Assembly: GCF_021602025.1 (NCBI RefSeq)
Contig: NZ_BQHW01000023.1
Span: forward strand, 46,058-110,057
Direction of reading: 5' to 3'
Origin: Pseudomonas ceruminis
Lineage (GTDB): Bacteria; Pseudomonadota; Gammaproteobacteria; Pseudomonadales; Pseudomonadaceae
Length of the DNA stretch: 64,000 nucleotides
Shown here: piece after piece, positions 1-8,196 of the stretch
How the letters are laid out: each line of letters begins with the position of its first letter
Numbering within the stretch: position 1 is the stretch's first letter
Program-made: the position numbers and the translations under genes
Notes under the pieces: generated by a model
Databases searched by the model: none
Seen by the model: only the letters and a program-made list of their open reading frames with translations
Told to the model about the DNA's origin: nothing

Positions 1-638
1 CGGCACCAGCCGGTTACCCAGCCTGCCGTTGTCGCGACGACGCGTCCTGTTTGCTGCGGTGCCAAGAGGCCCCTGCGGTATCTGCAGAGATATCCGAATC
101 GATATCCGAATCAACCCAGCAGGCCTCGTGCACTCAGTCAGGAGGAGGAATCAACCGTCAGCCGTGGACGCCCGGGGGCATCTGTTCAGGACCTTATCCG
201 CTCGCCGGCCATTCACTGGGCCGGTGGCCGGACGCGGTGCTACACGGTCCGAGGGCTGTGCATCTCCACCCTGCACGTATCCCTGATAATTCGGGTGCTG
301 CCGCGCGCTGAATCCGCAACGGGTTGCATTTTTCGCCAGCGCAGATTCTGGGCTGGCGCCATTCATGTCCAAGGCAGGTATTTCCGAAGCATTCGCCGGG
401 CGTTGCGTGGAAGCGACGGGCGGGCAGAGGTACAGCGAAAAGAATCGGGTAAGCAGGTGAAACACCGCACTTGTCGTTTTTTTTCGGTCTTCTCTACACA
501 GCGCTGGTGGCGATTCCAGGCAATTCGGTAAACTGGCGAAAACCCCGTAGGACGGCCTCGCGTCCTGGAGAATTGCGTAGGTCAGGGACCGGCTAAGGGC
601 CTGGTGCCGCTGGCCTGCCGCTTTTGGCGGCGTTCGCG
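1..638 (-). other. Long untranslated leader of the leftward gene, probably rne (RNase E)
   Basis: No credible coding region is visible here in either direction; the short open frames have no recognisable domains or ribosome sites. A strong minus-strand promoter sits at 639-667, so the stretch is the first 630 or so transcribed bases of a gene whose start lies left of the window. In pseudomonads the neighbour of rluC on this side is rne, and its 5' leader carries a conserved autoregulatory RNA structure (the rne-II motif family). The structure itself was not folded here. The identity of the gene is inferred from synteny. Confidence 0.65.
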
Positions 639-667
639 ACTATAGCAGTAATGATTAAGTGCTTCAA
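639..667 (-). promoter_or_regulatory. Sigma-70 promoter for the leftward (rne) transcript
   Basis: On the minus strand TTGAAG (662-667) and TATAGT (639-644) are separated by exactly 17 bases, and the -10 box is preceded by TGC, giving an extended -10. Transcription would start near 632 and run leftwards. It lies back to back with the rluC promoter. Confidence 0.75.
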
Positions 668-680
668 TTCCATAAAAAAT

Positions 681-689
681 TGTTATGAT
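681..689 (+). promoter_or_regulatory. Extended -10 promoter for rluC
   Basis: TGTTATGAT is a near-perfect extended -10 element (TG-N-TATGAT, hexamer 684-689). There is no good -35 hexamer at 17 bases. The predicted start of transcription, about seven bases downstream, coincides with the rluC ATG at 696, so the message may be leaderless. Confidence 0.55.
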
Positions 690-695
690 CCCGCC

Positions 696-1652
696 ATGAC
701 GACCAATACCCCTCCGACTTCCGGCGTTCAGCTGATCGAAGTCGCGCCGGAACTTGCCGGCCAACGCATCGACAATTTCCTCATCACGGCGCTCAAGGGC
801 GTGCCCAAGACGCTGGTTTATCGCATCCTGCGCAAAGGCGAGGTGCGGGTCAACAAGGGCCGTATCAAGCCTGAGTACAAGCTGCAGGCCGGTGACATCG
901 TGCGCGTGCCGCCCGTCCGCCTGCCTGAGCGCGACGAGCCGGCGCCGGTCGCCCAGGGGCTGCTGCAGCGCCTGGAAGCGGCCATTGTTTATGAAGACAA
1001 GGCGCTGATCGTGATGAACAAGCCGGCCGGCATCGCCGTGCATGGTGGCAGCGGCTTGAGTTTTGGCGTGATCGAGGCGTTGCGCCAGTTGCGTCCGGAC
1101 GCCAAGGAGCTCGAGCTGGTGCACCGCCTGGATCGTGACACTTCCGGCCTGCTGATGATCGCCAAGAAGCGCAGCATGCTGCGCCACCTGCATGCCGCGC
1201 TGCGCGGTGATGGCGTCGACAAGCGCTACATGGCGTTGGTGCGCGGTCACTGGCCAACCTCCAAGAAGCAAGTCAATGCGCCGTTGCTCAAGAGCAACCT
1301 GCGCTCGGGTGAGCGCATGGTCGAGGTCAACGATGAGGGCAAGGAGGCGCTGACCCTGTTCCGTGTGCTGCGCCGTTTCGGCGAGTTCGCCACCATCGTC
1401 GAGGCGCGCCCGATCACGGGGCGCACCCACCAGATCCGCGTGCACACCTTGCATGCCGGGCACATGATCGCCGGTGACAGCAAGTACGGCGACGAAGATT
1501 TCAGCCGCGAGATTCGCGAGCTGGGCGGCAAGCGCCTGTTCCTGCATGCCTATGCCCTGACCGTGCCGCTGCCTGATGGCGGTGAGCTCAAGCTTGAGGC
1601 GCCCGTGGATGAAGTTTGGGCAAAAACCGTGGAGCGCCTGAGTGCGTCCTGA
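696..1652 (+). CDS. rluC: 23S rRNA pseudouridine synthase C
   Basis: RluC isomerises uridines 955, 2504 and 2580 (E. coli numbering) of 23S rRNA to pseudouridine. The 318-residue product has an N-terminal S4 RNA-binding domain (about residues 20-80) and the RluA/RluC catalytic domain with the HRLDRDTSG motif; the catalytic aspartate is about D146. Length equals the E. coli enzyme (319). ATG 696 is chosen because it matches the family N terminus; an in-frame start at 624 would add 24 residues unlike the family. No Shine-Dalgarno sequence precedes it. It is followed three bases later by the HAD phosphatase gene, and it diverges from the presumed rne gene, as in other pseudomonads. Confidence 0.93.
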   Translation: MTTNTPPTSGVQLIEVAPELAGQRIDNFLITALKGVPKTLVYRILRKGEVRVNKGRIKPEYKLQAGDIVRVPPVRLPERDEPAPVAQGLLQRLEAAIVYEDKALIVMNKPAGIAVHGGSGLSFGVIEALRQLRPDAKELELVHRLDRDTSGLLMIAKKRSMLRHLHAALRGDGVDKRYMALVRGHWPTSKKQVNAPLLKSNLRSGERMVEVNDEGKEALTLFRVLRRFGEFATIVEARPITGRTHQIRVHTLHAGHMIAGDSKYGDEDFSREIRELGGKRLFLHAYALTVPLPDGGELKLEAPVDEVWAKTVERLSAS

Positions 1653-1655
1653 TTT

Positions 1656-2336
1656 ATGACAAAGCGCTACGAGCTTCTGATCTTCGATTGGGATGGCACG
1701 CTGGCTGACTCCATTGGCCGTATCGTCGAAGCCATGAACGCCGCGGCCGAGCGTGCCGGTGAGGCGCCGAGCCGCGACGAGGCAGTCAAGGGCATCATCG
1801 GTCTGGCCCTCGGTGAAGCCATTGCCACCCTCTATCCTCATCTGGACGCCGTGCAGGTCGAGGTCTTTCGCCAGCACTACGCCGATGTCTACATGGCGCT
1901 CGATCAGCAGCCGTCGCCACTGTTCGAGGGCGTGGTCGAGTCGCTGGACGCTTTCAGGAGTGAGGGTTACCGCCTGGCGGTCGCAACCGGCAAGGCGCGT
2001 CGCGGGCTGGATCGGGTACTCAGGGCCAATGGCTGGGAAGGCTTTTTCGACATCACCCGCGCAGCCGACGAGGCGCGTGGCAAACCCCATCCGTTGATGC
2101 TCGAGCAAATCCTCGGCCATTGCGGCGTCGAACCTGGGCGTGCGCTGATGGTCGGAGATTCGGCGTTCGATCTGCAGATGGCCAGCAATGCCGGCATGCA
2201 TTCGGTGGCGGTGGGGTATGGTGCCATGCCGTTGCAGGCGCTGGCCGAGTTCGGCCCGCAGGTTTGCATCGATCATTTCTCCCAGTTGCGCGAGTGGCTG
2301 GCAGGTTCCACGCAATTCCAATTCCAAGGTAGGTGA
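1656..2336 (+). CDS. HAD-family hydrolase, phosphoglycolate-phosphatase-like
   Basis: A 226-residue member of haloacid dehalogenase subfamily IA. All four HAD motifs are present: FDWDGTLADS near residue 10 (nucleophile and acid/base aspartates), the VATGK segment of motif II, the GKPHP lysine region and MVGDSAFDLQMA, which binds magnesium. The family dephosphorylates small metabolites such as phosphoglycolate; the exact substrate cannot be read from sequence. It sits between rluC and sppA with almost no spacing and its stop overlaps the sppA ribosome-binding region, so the three are probably cotranscribed. Confidence 0.85.
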   Translation: MTKRYELLIFDWDGTLADSIGRIVEAMNAAAERAGEAPSRDEAVKGIIGLALGEAIATLYPHLDAVQVEVFRQHYADVYMALDQQPSPLFEGVVESLDAFRSEGYRLAVATGKARRGLDRVLRANGWEGFFDITRAADEARGKPHPLMLEQILGHCGVEPGRALMVGDSAFDLQMASNAGMHSVAVGYGAMPLQALAEFGPQVCIDHFSQLREWLAGSTQFQFQGR

Positions 2337-2338
2337 GC

Positions 2339-3328
2339 ATGGCTGACGAGTGGAAGGCCCCTGAGTCCGAACCCGATGAGCGCGAAGAGCGCAAGAGCTG
2401 GAAGCTTCTGGAGAAGACCCTGCTGGCAGGGGTGCAGGAGCAGCGCCGGTCGCGGCGTTGGGGGATATTCTTCAAGCTGCTCACGTTCGTCTACCTGTTC
2501 GGCCTGCTGGTGCTGTTCTCGCCGCTGATGGACATGGACAAGGCCGCCTCGCGCAGTGCCAACCACACGGCGCTGGTCGAGGTGCGCGGGGTTATTGCCG
2601 ACCAGGAGGCCGCCAGCGCCGACAATATCGTCAAAAGTCTGCGCGAGGCATTCAAGGACGCCAAGACCAAGGCGGTGGTCATGCGCATCAACAGCCCGGG
2701 CGGCAGCCCGGTGCAGGCGGGCTATGTGTATGACGAGATCCGTCGGCTGCGCGGTGAGCACCCGGACATCAAGCTGTATGCAGTGATAACCGATCTGGGG
2801 GCTTCTGGCGCTTATTACATCGCCAGTGCGGCCGATGAAATCTATGCCGACAAGGCCAGCCTGGTGGGGTCCATCGGTGTCACAGCGGCCGGTTATGGCT
2901 TCGTCGGCACGATGGAGAAGCTAGGGGTGGAGCGGCGCAGCTATACCGCTGGCGAACACAAGGCCTTCCTGGATCCGTTCTCGCCAGAAAAGCCCGAGGA
3001 AAAGGCGTTTTGGCAGGGTGTGCTGAATACCACTCACCAGCAGTTCATCGCCATGGTCAAGCAGGGGCGGGGTGATCGCCTGAAGGACAAGGAGCATCCA
3101 GAGTTGTTCAGCGGCCTGATCTGGACCGGTGAGCAGGCCAAGGCGCTGGGGCTGGTCGATGGCCTGGGCAGTGCCAGCTATGTGGCGCGTGAGATCGTGG
3201 GAGAGAAGGAGTTGGTCGACTTCACTGTTCAGGAGTCGCCGTTCGATCGCTTCTCCAAGCGCATCGGTGCCAGTGTGGCTGAACATCTGGCCCTGTACAT
3301 GGGCTTCCAGGGGCCTACCTTGCGTTGA
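2339..3328 (+). CDS. sppA: Signal peptide peptidase SppA-like S49 serine protease
   Basis: This inner-membrane protease degrades cleaved signal peptides or damaged membrane proteins. The 329-residue protein has a charged cytoplasmic N terminus, one membrane anchor at about residues 41-62 and a single S49 domain (short form, half the length of E. coli SppA). The catalytic serine is S156 in GASGAYY, and the general-base lysine is probably K208 in GEHKAF, matching the Ser/Lys dyad of short SppA. ATG 2339 is preferred over the overlapping GTG 2333 because AGGTAGGTGA lies at the right distance upstream. Last gene of the rluC-HAD-sppA unit; it converges on maf. Confidence 0.88.
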   Translation: MADEWKAPESEPDEREERKSWKLLEKTLLAGVQEQRRSRRWGIFFKLLTFVYLFGLLVLFSPLMDMDKAASRSANHTALVEVRGVIADQEAASADNIVKSLREAFKDAKTKAVVMRINSPGGSPVQAGYVYDEIRRLRGEHPDIKLYAVITDLGASGAYYIASAADEIYADKASLVGSIGVTAAGYGFVGTMEKLGVERRSYTAGEHKAFLDPFSPEKPEEKAFWQGVLNTTHQQFIAMVKQGRGDRLKDKEHPELFSGLIWTGEQAKALGLVDGLGSASYVAREIVGEKELVDFTVQESPFDRFSKRIGASVAEHLALYMGFQGPTLR

Positions 3329-3344
3329 GGCCCCCCGTGTGATC

Positions 3345-3923
3345 TCAGGGGATCGTTACGCCTTCTGAGCTCAGCATGTCCACCAGTCGAATCAGCGGCA
3401 GCCCGATCAGGCTGGTGGCATCGCACCCATGCGTGCTCTGGAACAGGCTCACTCCCAGCCCCTCAGCCTTGAAGCTGCCTGCGCAATCCAGCGGCTGCTC
3501 CGCTGTCACGTAGCGCTCCACGCGCGCGCGGTCCAGTTCCCGCATCGTCACGGTAAAAGGTACGCAGTCGACCTGGCATTGCCCCGTGGCAGTGTTGAGC
3601 AGTGCCAGCCCGGTGAGGAAGGTGACCTGTTGGCCGCTCGCTTCGAGCAACTGTTCACAGGCGCGTTCGAACGTGTGTGGCTTGCCAAGGATCTGTTCAC
3701 CCAGCACGGCGACCTGGTCGGAGCCGATGATCAGGTGTCCGGGGTGGCTGGCTGCCAGTGCCTCGGCTTTTTCCCGGGCGAGGCGGCGAACCAGGTCGAC
3801 GGCTGGCTCGTCACCCTGGCGCTGTTCGTCTATGTCGGGGCTTGCCCAGGTGAAGGGCAGGCGCAGGCGCGCAAGCAGTTCGCGCCGGTAAGTGGAGCTG
3901 GAAGCCAGCAACAAAGGCAGCAT
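3345..3923 (-). CDS. Maf-like nucleoside triphosphate pyrophosphatase (7-methyl-GTP type)
   Basis: Maf/YceF enzymes hydrolyse non-canonical nucleotides such as m7GTP to the monophosphate, keeping them out of RNA. The 192-residue product has the phosphate-binding motif LLASSSTYRRELL at the N terminus, the SPDIDE segment and the IIGSDQVAV motif with a catalytic aspartate near residue 70. The start at 3923 gives the canonical N terminus; the open frame extends upstream to 4046 but that part is unrelated to the family. It diverges from the yceD promoter about 60 bases away. YceF assignment rests on its position beside yceD-rpmF, as in E. coli. Confidence 0.88.
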   Translation of the reverse strand: MLPLLLASSSTYRRELLARLRLPFTWASPDIDEQRQGDEPAVDLVRRLAREKAEALAASHPGHLIIGSDQVAVLGEQILGKPHTFERACEQLLEASGQQVTFLTGLALLNTATGQCQVDCVPFTVTMRELDRARVERYVTAEQPLDCAGSFKAEGLGVSLFQSTHGCDATSLIGLPLIRLVDMLSSEGVTIP

Positions 3924-3981
3924 GGTAGACTCCTGGTCAGTTGAACCTGATTCTAACATGTGAGATGCCGCCGAATTTCCT

Positions 3982-4010
3982 TTGACAGGGGCGGGGGGCA
4001 TCCCTAGAAT
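3982..4010 (+). promoter_or_regulatory. Consensus sigma-70 promoter of the yceD-rpmF-plsX-fab operon
   Basis: TTGACA (3982-3987), a 17-base spacer and TAGAAT (4005-4010) form the best sigma-70 promoter in the window. The expected transcription start (4016-4018) is only two to four bases before the yceD ATG at 4020, so the first gene would be read from an almost leaderless message. Confidence 0.82.
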
Positions 4011-4019
4011 GCTGCGCCT

Positions 4020-4547
4020 ATGTTGAATGACCCGATTCCACCTCACGTTGACCCGCGCAAATTAGCCGATCGTGGCGTAACCCTTAACGGTTCGCTGCAA
4101 CTCGCTGATTTGGAAAGACTCTGCGACCCGCTTTCCGACAATGTCGGTACGGTGCAGGCGAAGTTCGATTTTGAACGAGATGAACAGCACGTGGTGGTTA
4201 TCCACAGTGAGCTGGATGTCGAGGTCAAAATGGTTTGCCAGCGTTGTCTTGAGCTGGTCACCCTGCCGATTCACAGTGAATGTACATACGCTGTGGTGAA
4301 GGAGGGTGCGAATACCCAGTCGTTGCCGAAAGGCTATGACGTGCTGGAACTGGGCGAAGATCCTTTGGATCTGCAGGCCTTGATCGAGGAGGAGCTTCTG
4401 CTCGCCTTGCCCATCGTGCCTGCTCATCATCCGGAAGAATGCCAGCAGCCGGCGGGCGCAGACGAGCCCGAATCGAGCAAGGACGAGGTATCGCGGTCCA
4501 ACCCGTTCAGTGTTTTGGCGCAGTTAAAGCGTGACCCAAACGTTTAG
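4020..4547 (+). CDS. yceD: YceD / DUF177 family 23S rRNA accumulation protein
   Basis: A 175-residue DUF177 protein; in E. coli and plants this family is needed for 23S rRNA accumulation. The CQRC pair near the centre and the HHPEEC region carry the conserved cysteines, and the NPFSVLAQLKRD C-terminal signature is typical. Length matches E. coli YceD (173). It is cotranscribed with rpmF (13-base gap), the usual arrangement. Directly before ATG 4020 is a consensus promoter and no Shine-Dalgarno sequence. Confidence 0.9.
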   Translation: MLNDPIPPHVDPRKLADRGVTLNGSLQLADLERLCDPLSDNVGTVQAKFDFERDEQHVVVIHSELDVEVKMVCQRCLELVTLPIHSECTYAVVKEGANTQSLPKGYDVLELGEDPLDLQALIEEELLLALPIVPAHHPEECQQPAGADEPESSKDEVSRSNPFSVLAQLKRDPNV

Positions 4548-4560
4548 GAGTTAATCAATT

Positions 4561-4743
4561 ATGGCTGTTCAGCAGAACAAAAAATCCCGCTCTGCCCGTG
4601 ACATGCGCCGTTCGCACGACGCCCTGTCGGAAAACGCGCTGTCGGTAGAGAAAACCACCGGTGAAGTACACCTGCGCCACCACGTTTCGCCAGAAGGCGT
4701 ATACCGTGGTCGCAAAGTGGTCGACAAGGGCGCTGACGAGTAA
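4561..4743 (+). CDS. rpmF: 50S ribosomal protein bL32
   Basis: The 60-residue, very basic protein begins [19 protein letters not shown], the conserved bL32 N terminus, and ends with the [14 protein letters not shown] segment. It is a structural protein of the large subunit. A clear AGGAG lies 9 bases before the ATG. It links the yceD rRNA gene to the phospholipid and fatty-acid operon (plsX starts three bases after the stop), coupling ribosome and membrane synthesis. Confidence 0.96.
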   Translation: MAVQQNKKSRSARDMRRSHDALSENALSVEKTTGEVHLRHHVSPEGVYRGRKVVDKGADE

Positions 4744-4746
4744 TCC

Positions 4747-5757
4747 TTGTCCGCTCAGATCATCGCGATCGACGCAATGGGCGGGGACTTCGGTCCCCGC
4801 AGCATTGTCCAGGCTAGCATTGCCTGCCTTTCGGCTACCCCCTCGCTGCACCTGACCCTCGTCGGTCAACCCTCCCTCCTTGAAGATCTCGTCAGCGGCC
4901 TTGCGGCTGCGGATCGCGCGCGCCTGCAGATTGTCGCGGCCAGTGAGGTGATCGGCATGGACGAGCGGCCGTCCCAGGCGTTGCGCGGCAAACCCGATTC
5001 GTCGATGCGCATTGCCCTGGAACTGGTGCGTGATGGCAAGGCTCAAGCCTGCGTCAGCGCCGGCAATACCGGTGCGCTGATGGCGCTGTCGCGTTTTGTG
5101 CTCAAGACCCTGCCGGGCATCGATCGGCCGGCCATGGTGGCGGCCATCCCGACTCAGGTAGGGTATTGCCAGTTGCTCGACCTGGGCGCCAACGTCGATT
5201 GCAGTGCCGAAAACCTCTACCAGTTTGCCGTGATGGGCTCGGTGGCCGCTCAGGCTCTGGGGGTTCATCGTCCGCGGGTGGCGTTGTTGAACATCGGCAC
5301 CGAGGACATCAAAGGCAACCAGCAGGTCAAGTTGGCCGCCACGCTGCTGCAGAATGCCCGGGGCCTCAATTATGTCGGCTTCGTCGAAGGTGATGGGCTG
5401 TATCGAGGTGAAGCCGACGTCGTGGTGTGCGACGGCTTTGTCGGCAATATTCTGCTCAAATCCAGTGAAGGCCTGGCGACCATGATCGGTGCGCGCATCG
5501 AGCAGTTGTTCAAGGGCGGCGCCTTGGCCCGTATAGCCGGTGCCATGGCCATGCCACTGCTCAGGCGCCTACAGGCCGACCTGGCGCCGGCGCGGCATAA
5601 TGGCGCAAGCTTCCTGGGGTTGCAGGGTATCGTCATCAAGAGCCACGGCTCGGCAGGGGTCCAGGGGTTCCAGAGCGCCATTCAACGGGCGTTGATCGAG
5701 ATTCAGGAGAACCTGCCCCAGCGCCTGCACGGCCGCCTCGAAGACCTGTTGCCTTAG
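4747..5757 (+). CDS. plsX: Phosphate acyltransferase PlsX
   Basis: PlsX converts acyl-ACP and phosphate to acyl-phosphate, the donor used by PlsY for phosphatidic acid synthesis; it is a peripheral membrane enzyme. The 336-residue protein starts with the family signature [13 protein letters not shown] and contains the conserved [10 protein letters not shown] segment. The start is TTG at 4747; no ATG is available before the conserved core. It lies between rpmF and fabD, the standard operon order. Confidence 0.93.
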   Translation: MSAQIIAIDAMGGDFGPRSIVQASIACLSATPSLHLTLVGQPSLLEDLVSGLAAADRARLQIVAASEVIGMDERPSQALRGKPDSSMRIALELVRDGKAQACVSAGNTGALMALSRFVLKTLPGIDRPAMVAAIPTQVGYCQLLDLGANVDCSAENLYQFAVMGSVAAQALGVHRPRVALLNIGTEDIKGNQQVKLAATLLQNARGLNYVGFVEGDGLYRGEADVVVCDGFVGNILLKSSEGLATMIGARIEQLFKGGALARIAGAMAMPLLRRLQADLAPARHNGASFLGLQGIVIKSHGSAGVQGFQSAIQRALIEIQENLPQRLHGRLEDLLP

Positions 5758-5884
5758 GCGTATCGCCGATGAAGTGCTTAAATGTGACCGTTTGGTCTGT
5801 GTTTCCATCCAACTGTTCAGATTCCGCGTCCAGCCTCGTGCTCGGCGCGCCCTATCCGACGACAAGATCATAAGGGCTTGTTCA

Positions 5885-6823
5885 ATGTCTGCATCCCTCG
5901 CATTCGTCTTCCCGGGTCAAGGTTCCCAGTCTCTGGGTATGCTCAAAGAGCTCGGCGCCGAGAAGCCAGTGATCGTCGAGACCTTCAAAGAAGCGTCCGA
6001 TGCTCTGGGTTACGACCTGTGGAAGCTGGTCCAGGAAGGTCCGGAAGAACAACTCAACCAAACCGACAAGACACAGCCTGCCATCCTCACTGCCTCCATT
6101 GCGCTGTGGCGCCTGTGGCTGGAAGAGGGCGGTGCGCAGCCGGCATTCGTGTCCGGGCACAGCCTGGGTGAATACAGCGCTCTGGTCGCTGCCGGCAGCC
6201 TGGCGTTGAAAGACGCGGTCAAGCTGGTAAAGCGTCGTGGTGAGCTGATGCAAGAGGCCGTGCCGGCTGGCCACGGTGCCATGGCCGCGATCCTCGGCCT
6301 GAGCGACGACGATGTGAAAGCCATCTGTGCCGAAGCGGCCGAAGATGAAGTGGTCAGCGCTGTTAACTTCAACTCTCCGGGCCAGGTGGTCATTGCTGGC
6401 AACGTCGCAGCGGTCAACCGTGCCATCGAGCTGTGCAAGGCCAAGGGCGCCAAGCGCGCCTTGCCGTTGCCGGTCAGCGTGCCGTCGCACTGTGCATTGA
6501 TGAAGCCGGCCGCCGAGCGGTTTGCCGACGACGTCAACGCCATTGAATGGAAGGCGCCGCAAATCCCGGTGGTGCAGAACGTCACGGCTGCCATCGCCGC
6601 CGACCTCGACACCCTCAAGCAGGACTTGCTGGCGCAGCTTTACCAGCCCGTGCGCTGGGTCGAGTGTGTGCAGACCCTGGCCGCCAACGGTGCGGTCAAT
6701 CTGGTCGAGTGCGGCCCAGGCAAAGTCCTGGCTGGCCTGAACAAGCGTTGCGCCGAAGGCGTGACCACCTACAACCTCAATACCCCTGACGCCGTCGCCG
6801 CCACCCGTGCGGCGCTGGCCTGA
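5885..6823 (+). CDS. fabD: Malonyl-CoA:ACP transacylase
   Basis: FabD loads malonate from malonyl-CoA onto ACP for fatty-acid elongation. The 312-residue product has the N-terminal FPGQGSQ motif and the nucleophile S93 in GHSLGEY; the catalytic histidine is in the VPSHC segment about 110 residues later. ATG 5885 gives the family N terminus; the open frame extends 37 codons upstream without similarity. The 127-base gap after plsX could hold an internal promoter, but none is clear. Confidence 0.95.
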   Translation: MSASLAFVFPGQGSQSLGMLKELGAEKPVIVETFKEASDALGYDLWKLVQEGPEEQLNQTDKTQPAILTASIALWRLWLEEGGAQPAFVSGHSLGEYSALVAAGSLALKDAVKLVKRRGELMQEAVPAGHGAMAAILGLSDDDVKAICAEAAEDEVVSAVNFNSPGQVVIAGNVAAVNRAIELCKAKGAKRALPLPVSVPSHCALMKPAAERFADDVNAIEWKAPQIPVVQNVTAAIAADLDTLKQDLLAQLYQPVRWVECVQTLAANGAVNLVECGPGKVLAGLNKRCAEGVTTYNLNTPDAVAATRAALA

Positions 6824-6841
6824 ATTTTTGGAGATGCTTGC

Positions 6842-7582
6842 ATGAGCCTGCAAGGTAAAGTTGCATTGGTGACCGGCGCCAGCCGTGGTATCGGCCAGGC
6901 CATCGCCCTCGAGCTGGGCCGCCAGGGCGCGACCGTGATCGGTACGGCCACTTCGGCTTCTGGTGCCGAGCGCATTGCCGCTACCCTGAAAGAACACGGC
7001 ATCGCCGGCACCGGCATGGAGCTGAACGTGACCAGCGCCGAATCCGTGGACGCGGTACTGGGCGCCATCGGCGAGCAGTTCGGCGCACCGACCATTCTGG
7101 TCAACAACGCCGGCATCACTCGTGACAACCTCATGCTGCGCATGAAGGATGACGAGTGGTTCGACGTGATCGATACCAACCTGAACAGCCTCTACCGTTT
7201 GTCCAAGGGCGTGCTGCGTGGCATGACCAAGGCGCGTTGGGGTCGTATCATCAGCATCGGTTCGGTCGTCGGCGCCATGGGTAACGCTGGCCAGGCCAAC
7301 TACGCGGCCGCCAAGGCAGGCCTGGAAGGCTTCAGCCGCGCCTTGGCGCGTGAAGTAGGCTCGCGTGGCATTACCGTCAACTCGGTAACCCCTGGCTTCA
7401 TCGACACCGACATGACCCGCGAGCTGCCTGAGGCGCAACGCGAAGCCCTGCAGACCCAGATTCCGCTGGGCCGCCTGGGCCAGGCCGACGAAATCGCCAA
7501 GGTGGTTTCCTTCCTGGCATCTGACGGCGCAGCCTATGTCACTGGCGCTACCGTGCCGGTGAACGGCGGGATGTACATGTAA
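6842..7582 (+). CDS. fabG: 3-oxoacyl-ACP reductase FabG
   Basis: FabG carries out the NADPH-dependent first reduction of the elongation cycle. The 246-residue short-chain dehydrogenase has the nucleotide-binding TGASRGIG near the N terminus, NNAG around residue 88, the catalytic S/Y/K set (ISIGS, then YAAAK) and the C-terminal VNGGMYM typical of FabG. GGAG precedes ATG 6842. It is cotranscribed with fabD (18-base gap). Confidence 0.95.
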   Translation: MSLQGKVALVTGASRGIGQAIALELGRQGATVIGTATSASGAERIAATLKEHGIAGTGMELNVTSAESVDAVLGAIGEQFGAPTILVNNAGITRDNLMLRMKDDEWFDVIDTNLNSLYRLSKGVLRGMTKARWGRIISIGSVVGAMGNAGQANYAAAKAGLEGFSRALAREVGSRGITVNSVTPGFIDTDMTRELPEAQREALQTQIPLGRLGQADEIAKVVSFLASDGAAYVTGATVPVNGGMYM

Positions 7583-7785
7583 AACCGCAACTCAATGTGA
7601 CGGATTGCTTAAAAAAAGAGTCATACTGCGAGCCTAAAATCCGTTATAAAGCTGCAACCAGATTCCAGGCAGGGGGCCAGGTCACTAAGCCGAAGGTGCG
7701 TTGAGCTTGAAAAGCGAACGTCTTTCTATAAACTTGGTCACCGGCCAGCTGCCTGACATATGTCCATTAGGAGTGAAAACTAGGT
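7583..7785 (+). promoter_or_regulatory. acpP leader and probable promoter region
   Basis: This 203-base gap before acpP is A+T-rich for the window and has several -10-like boxes (TAAAAT 7635-7640, TATAAA 7645-7650, TATAAA 7727-7732), none with a convincing -35 at 16-18 bases. AcpP is needed in large amounts, so a separate promoter here is likely, but its position cannot be fixed by eye. TTAGGAG at 7769-7775 is the acpP ribosome site. Confidence 0.45.
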
Positions 7786-8022
7786 ATGAGCACCATCGAA
7801 GAACGCGTCAAGAAAATCGTCGCCGAGCAACTGGGCGTCAAGGAAGAGGAAGTGACTAACGAGAAGTCCTTCGTCGATGACCTGGGTGCCGATTCGCTTG
7901 ACACCGTTGAGCTGGTGATGGCTCTGGAAGAGGAATTCGAGACCGAAATCCCTGACGAAGAAGCCGAGAAGATCACTACCGTTCAAGCTGCCATCGACTA
8001 CGTCACCAGCCACCAGGCCTAA
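7786..8022 (+). CDS. acpP: Acyl carrier protein
   Basis: The 78-residue, highly acidic protein carries growing acyl chains on a phosphopantetheine arm attached to S37 within GADSLD. Sequence and length match house-keeping bacterial ACP. It lies between fabG and fabF, and is followed by a rho-independent terminator at 8054-8090, so much of its transcription probably stops before fabF. Confidence 0.97.
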   Translation: MSTIEERVKKIVAEQLGVKEEEVTNEKSFVDDLGADSLDTVELVMALEEEFETEIPDEEAEKITTVQAAIDYVTSHQA

Positions 8023-8053
8023 GACGCTTTAGTCGACGCTTCTTGTCGAGAAG

Positions 8054-8090
8054 AACCGCACTGCCTTTGCCGGCGTGCGGTTTTTTCTTT
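8054..8090 (+). terminator. Rho-independent terminator after acpP
   Basis: An 8-bp stem (AACCGCAC 8054-8061 with GTGCGGTT 8075-8082) encloses a G+C-rich loop and runs into TTTTCTTT. It would separate abundant acpP transcription from fabF. Confidence 0.8.
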
Positions 8091-8196
8091 GCGAGCTGCG
8101 TGCGTCGACCGATCCGCATCGAGAGCTTGTTGCCATTTCATTCCGTTGCCTTGAATGCAATGGCAAGAGACTCTGTTATTAGAAAAGGAGAGTACT

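Noticed and set aside
151-465. 104-codon minus-strand frame in the rne leader
   Set aside because: Low-complexity composition, no ribosome site; lies in an expected long untranslated leader.
582-2327. 581-codon open frame on the minus strand opposite rluC and the HAD gene
   Set aside because: It is a third-codon-position shadow of two clearly conserved genes; its product has no domain and is rich in His/Arg/Gln/Leu, typical of antisense frames in G+C-rich DNA.
5882-7438. 518-codon minus-strand frame opposite fabD and fabG
   Set aside because: Antisense shadow of two highly conserved genes; no ribosome site or domain.
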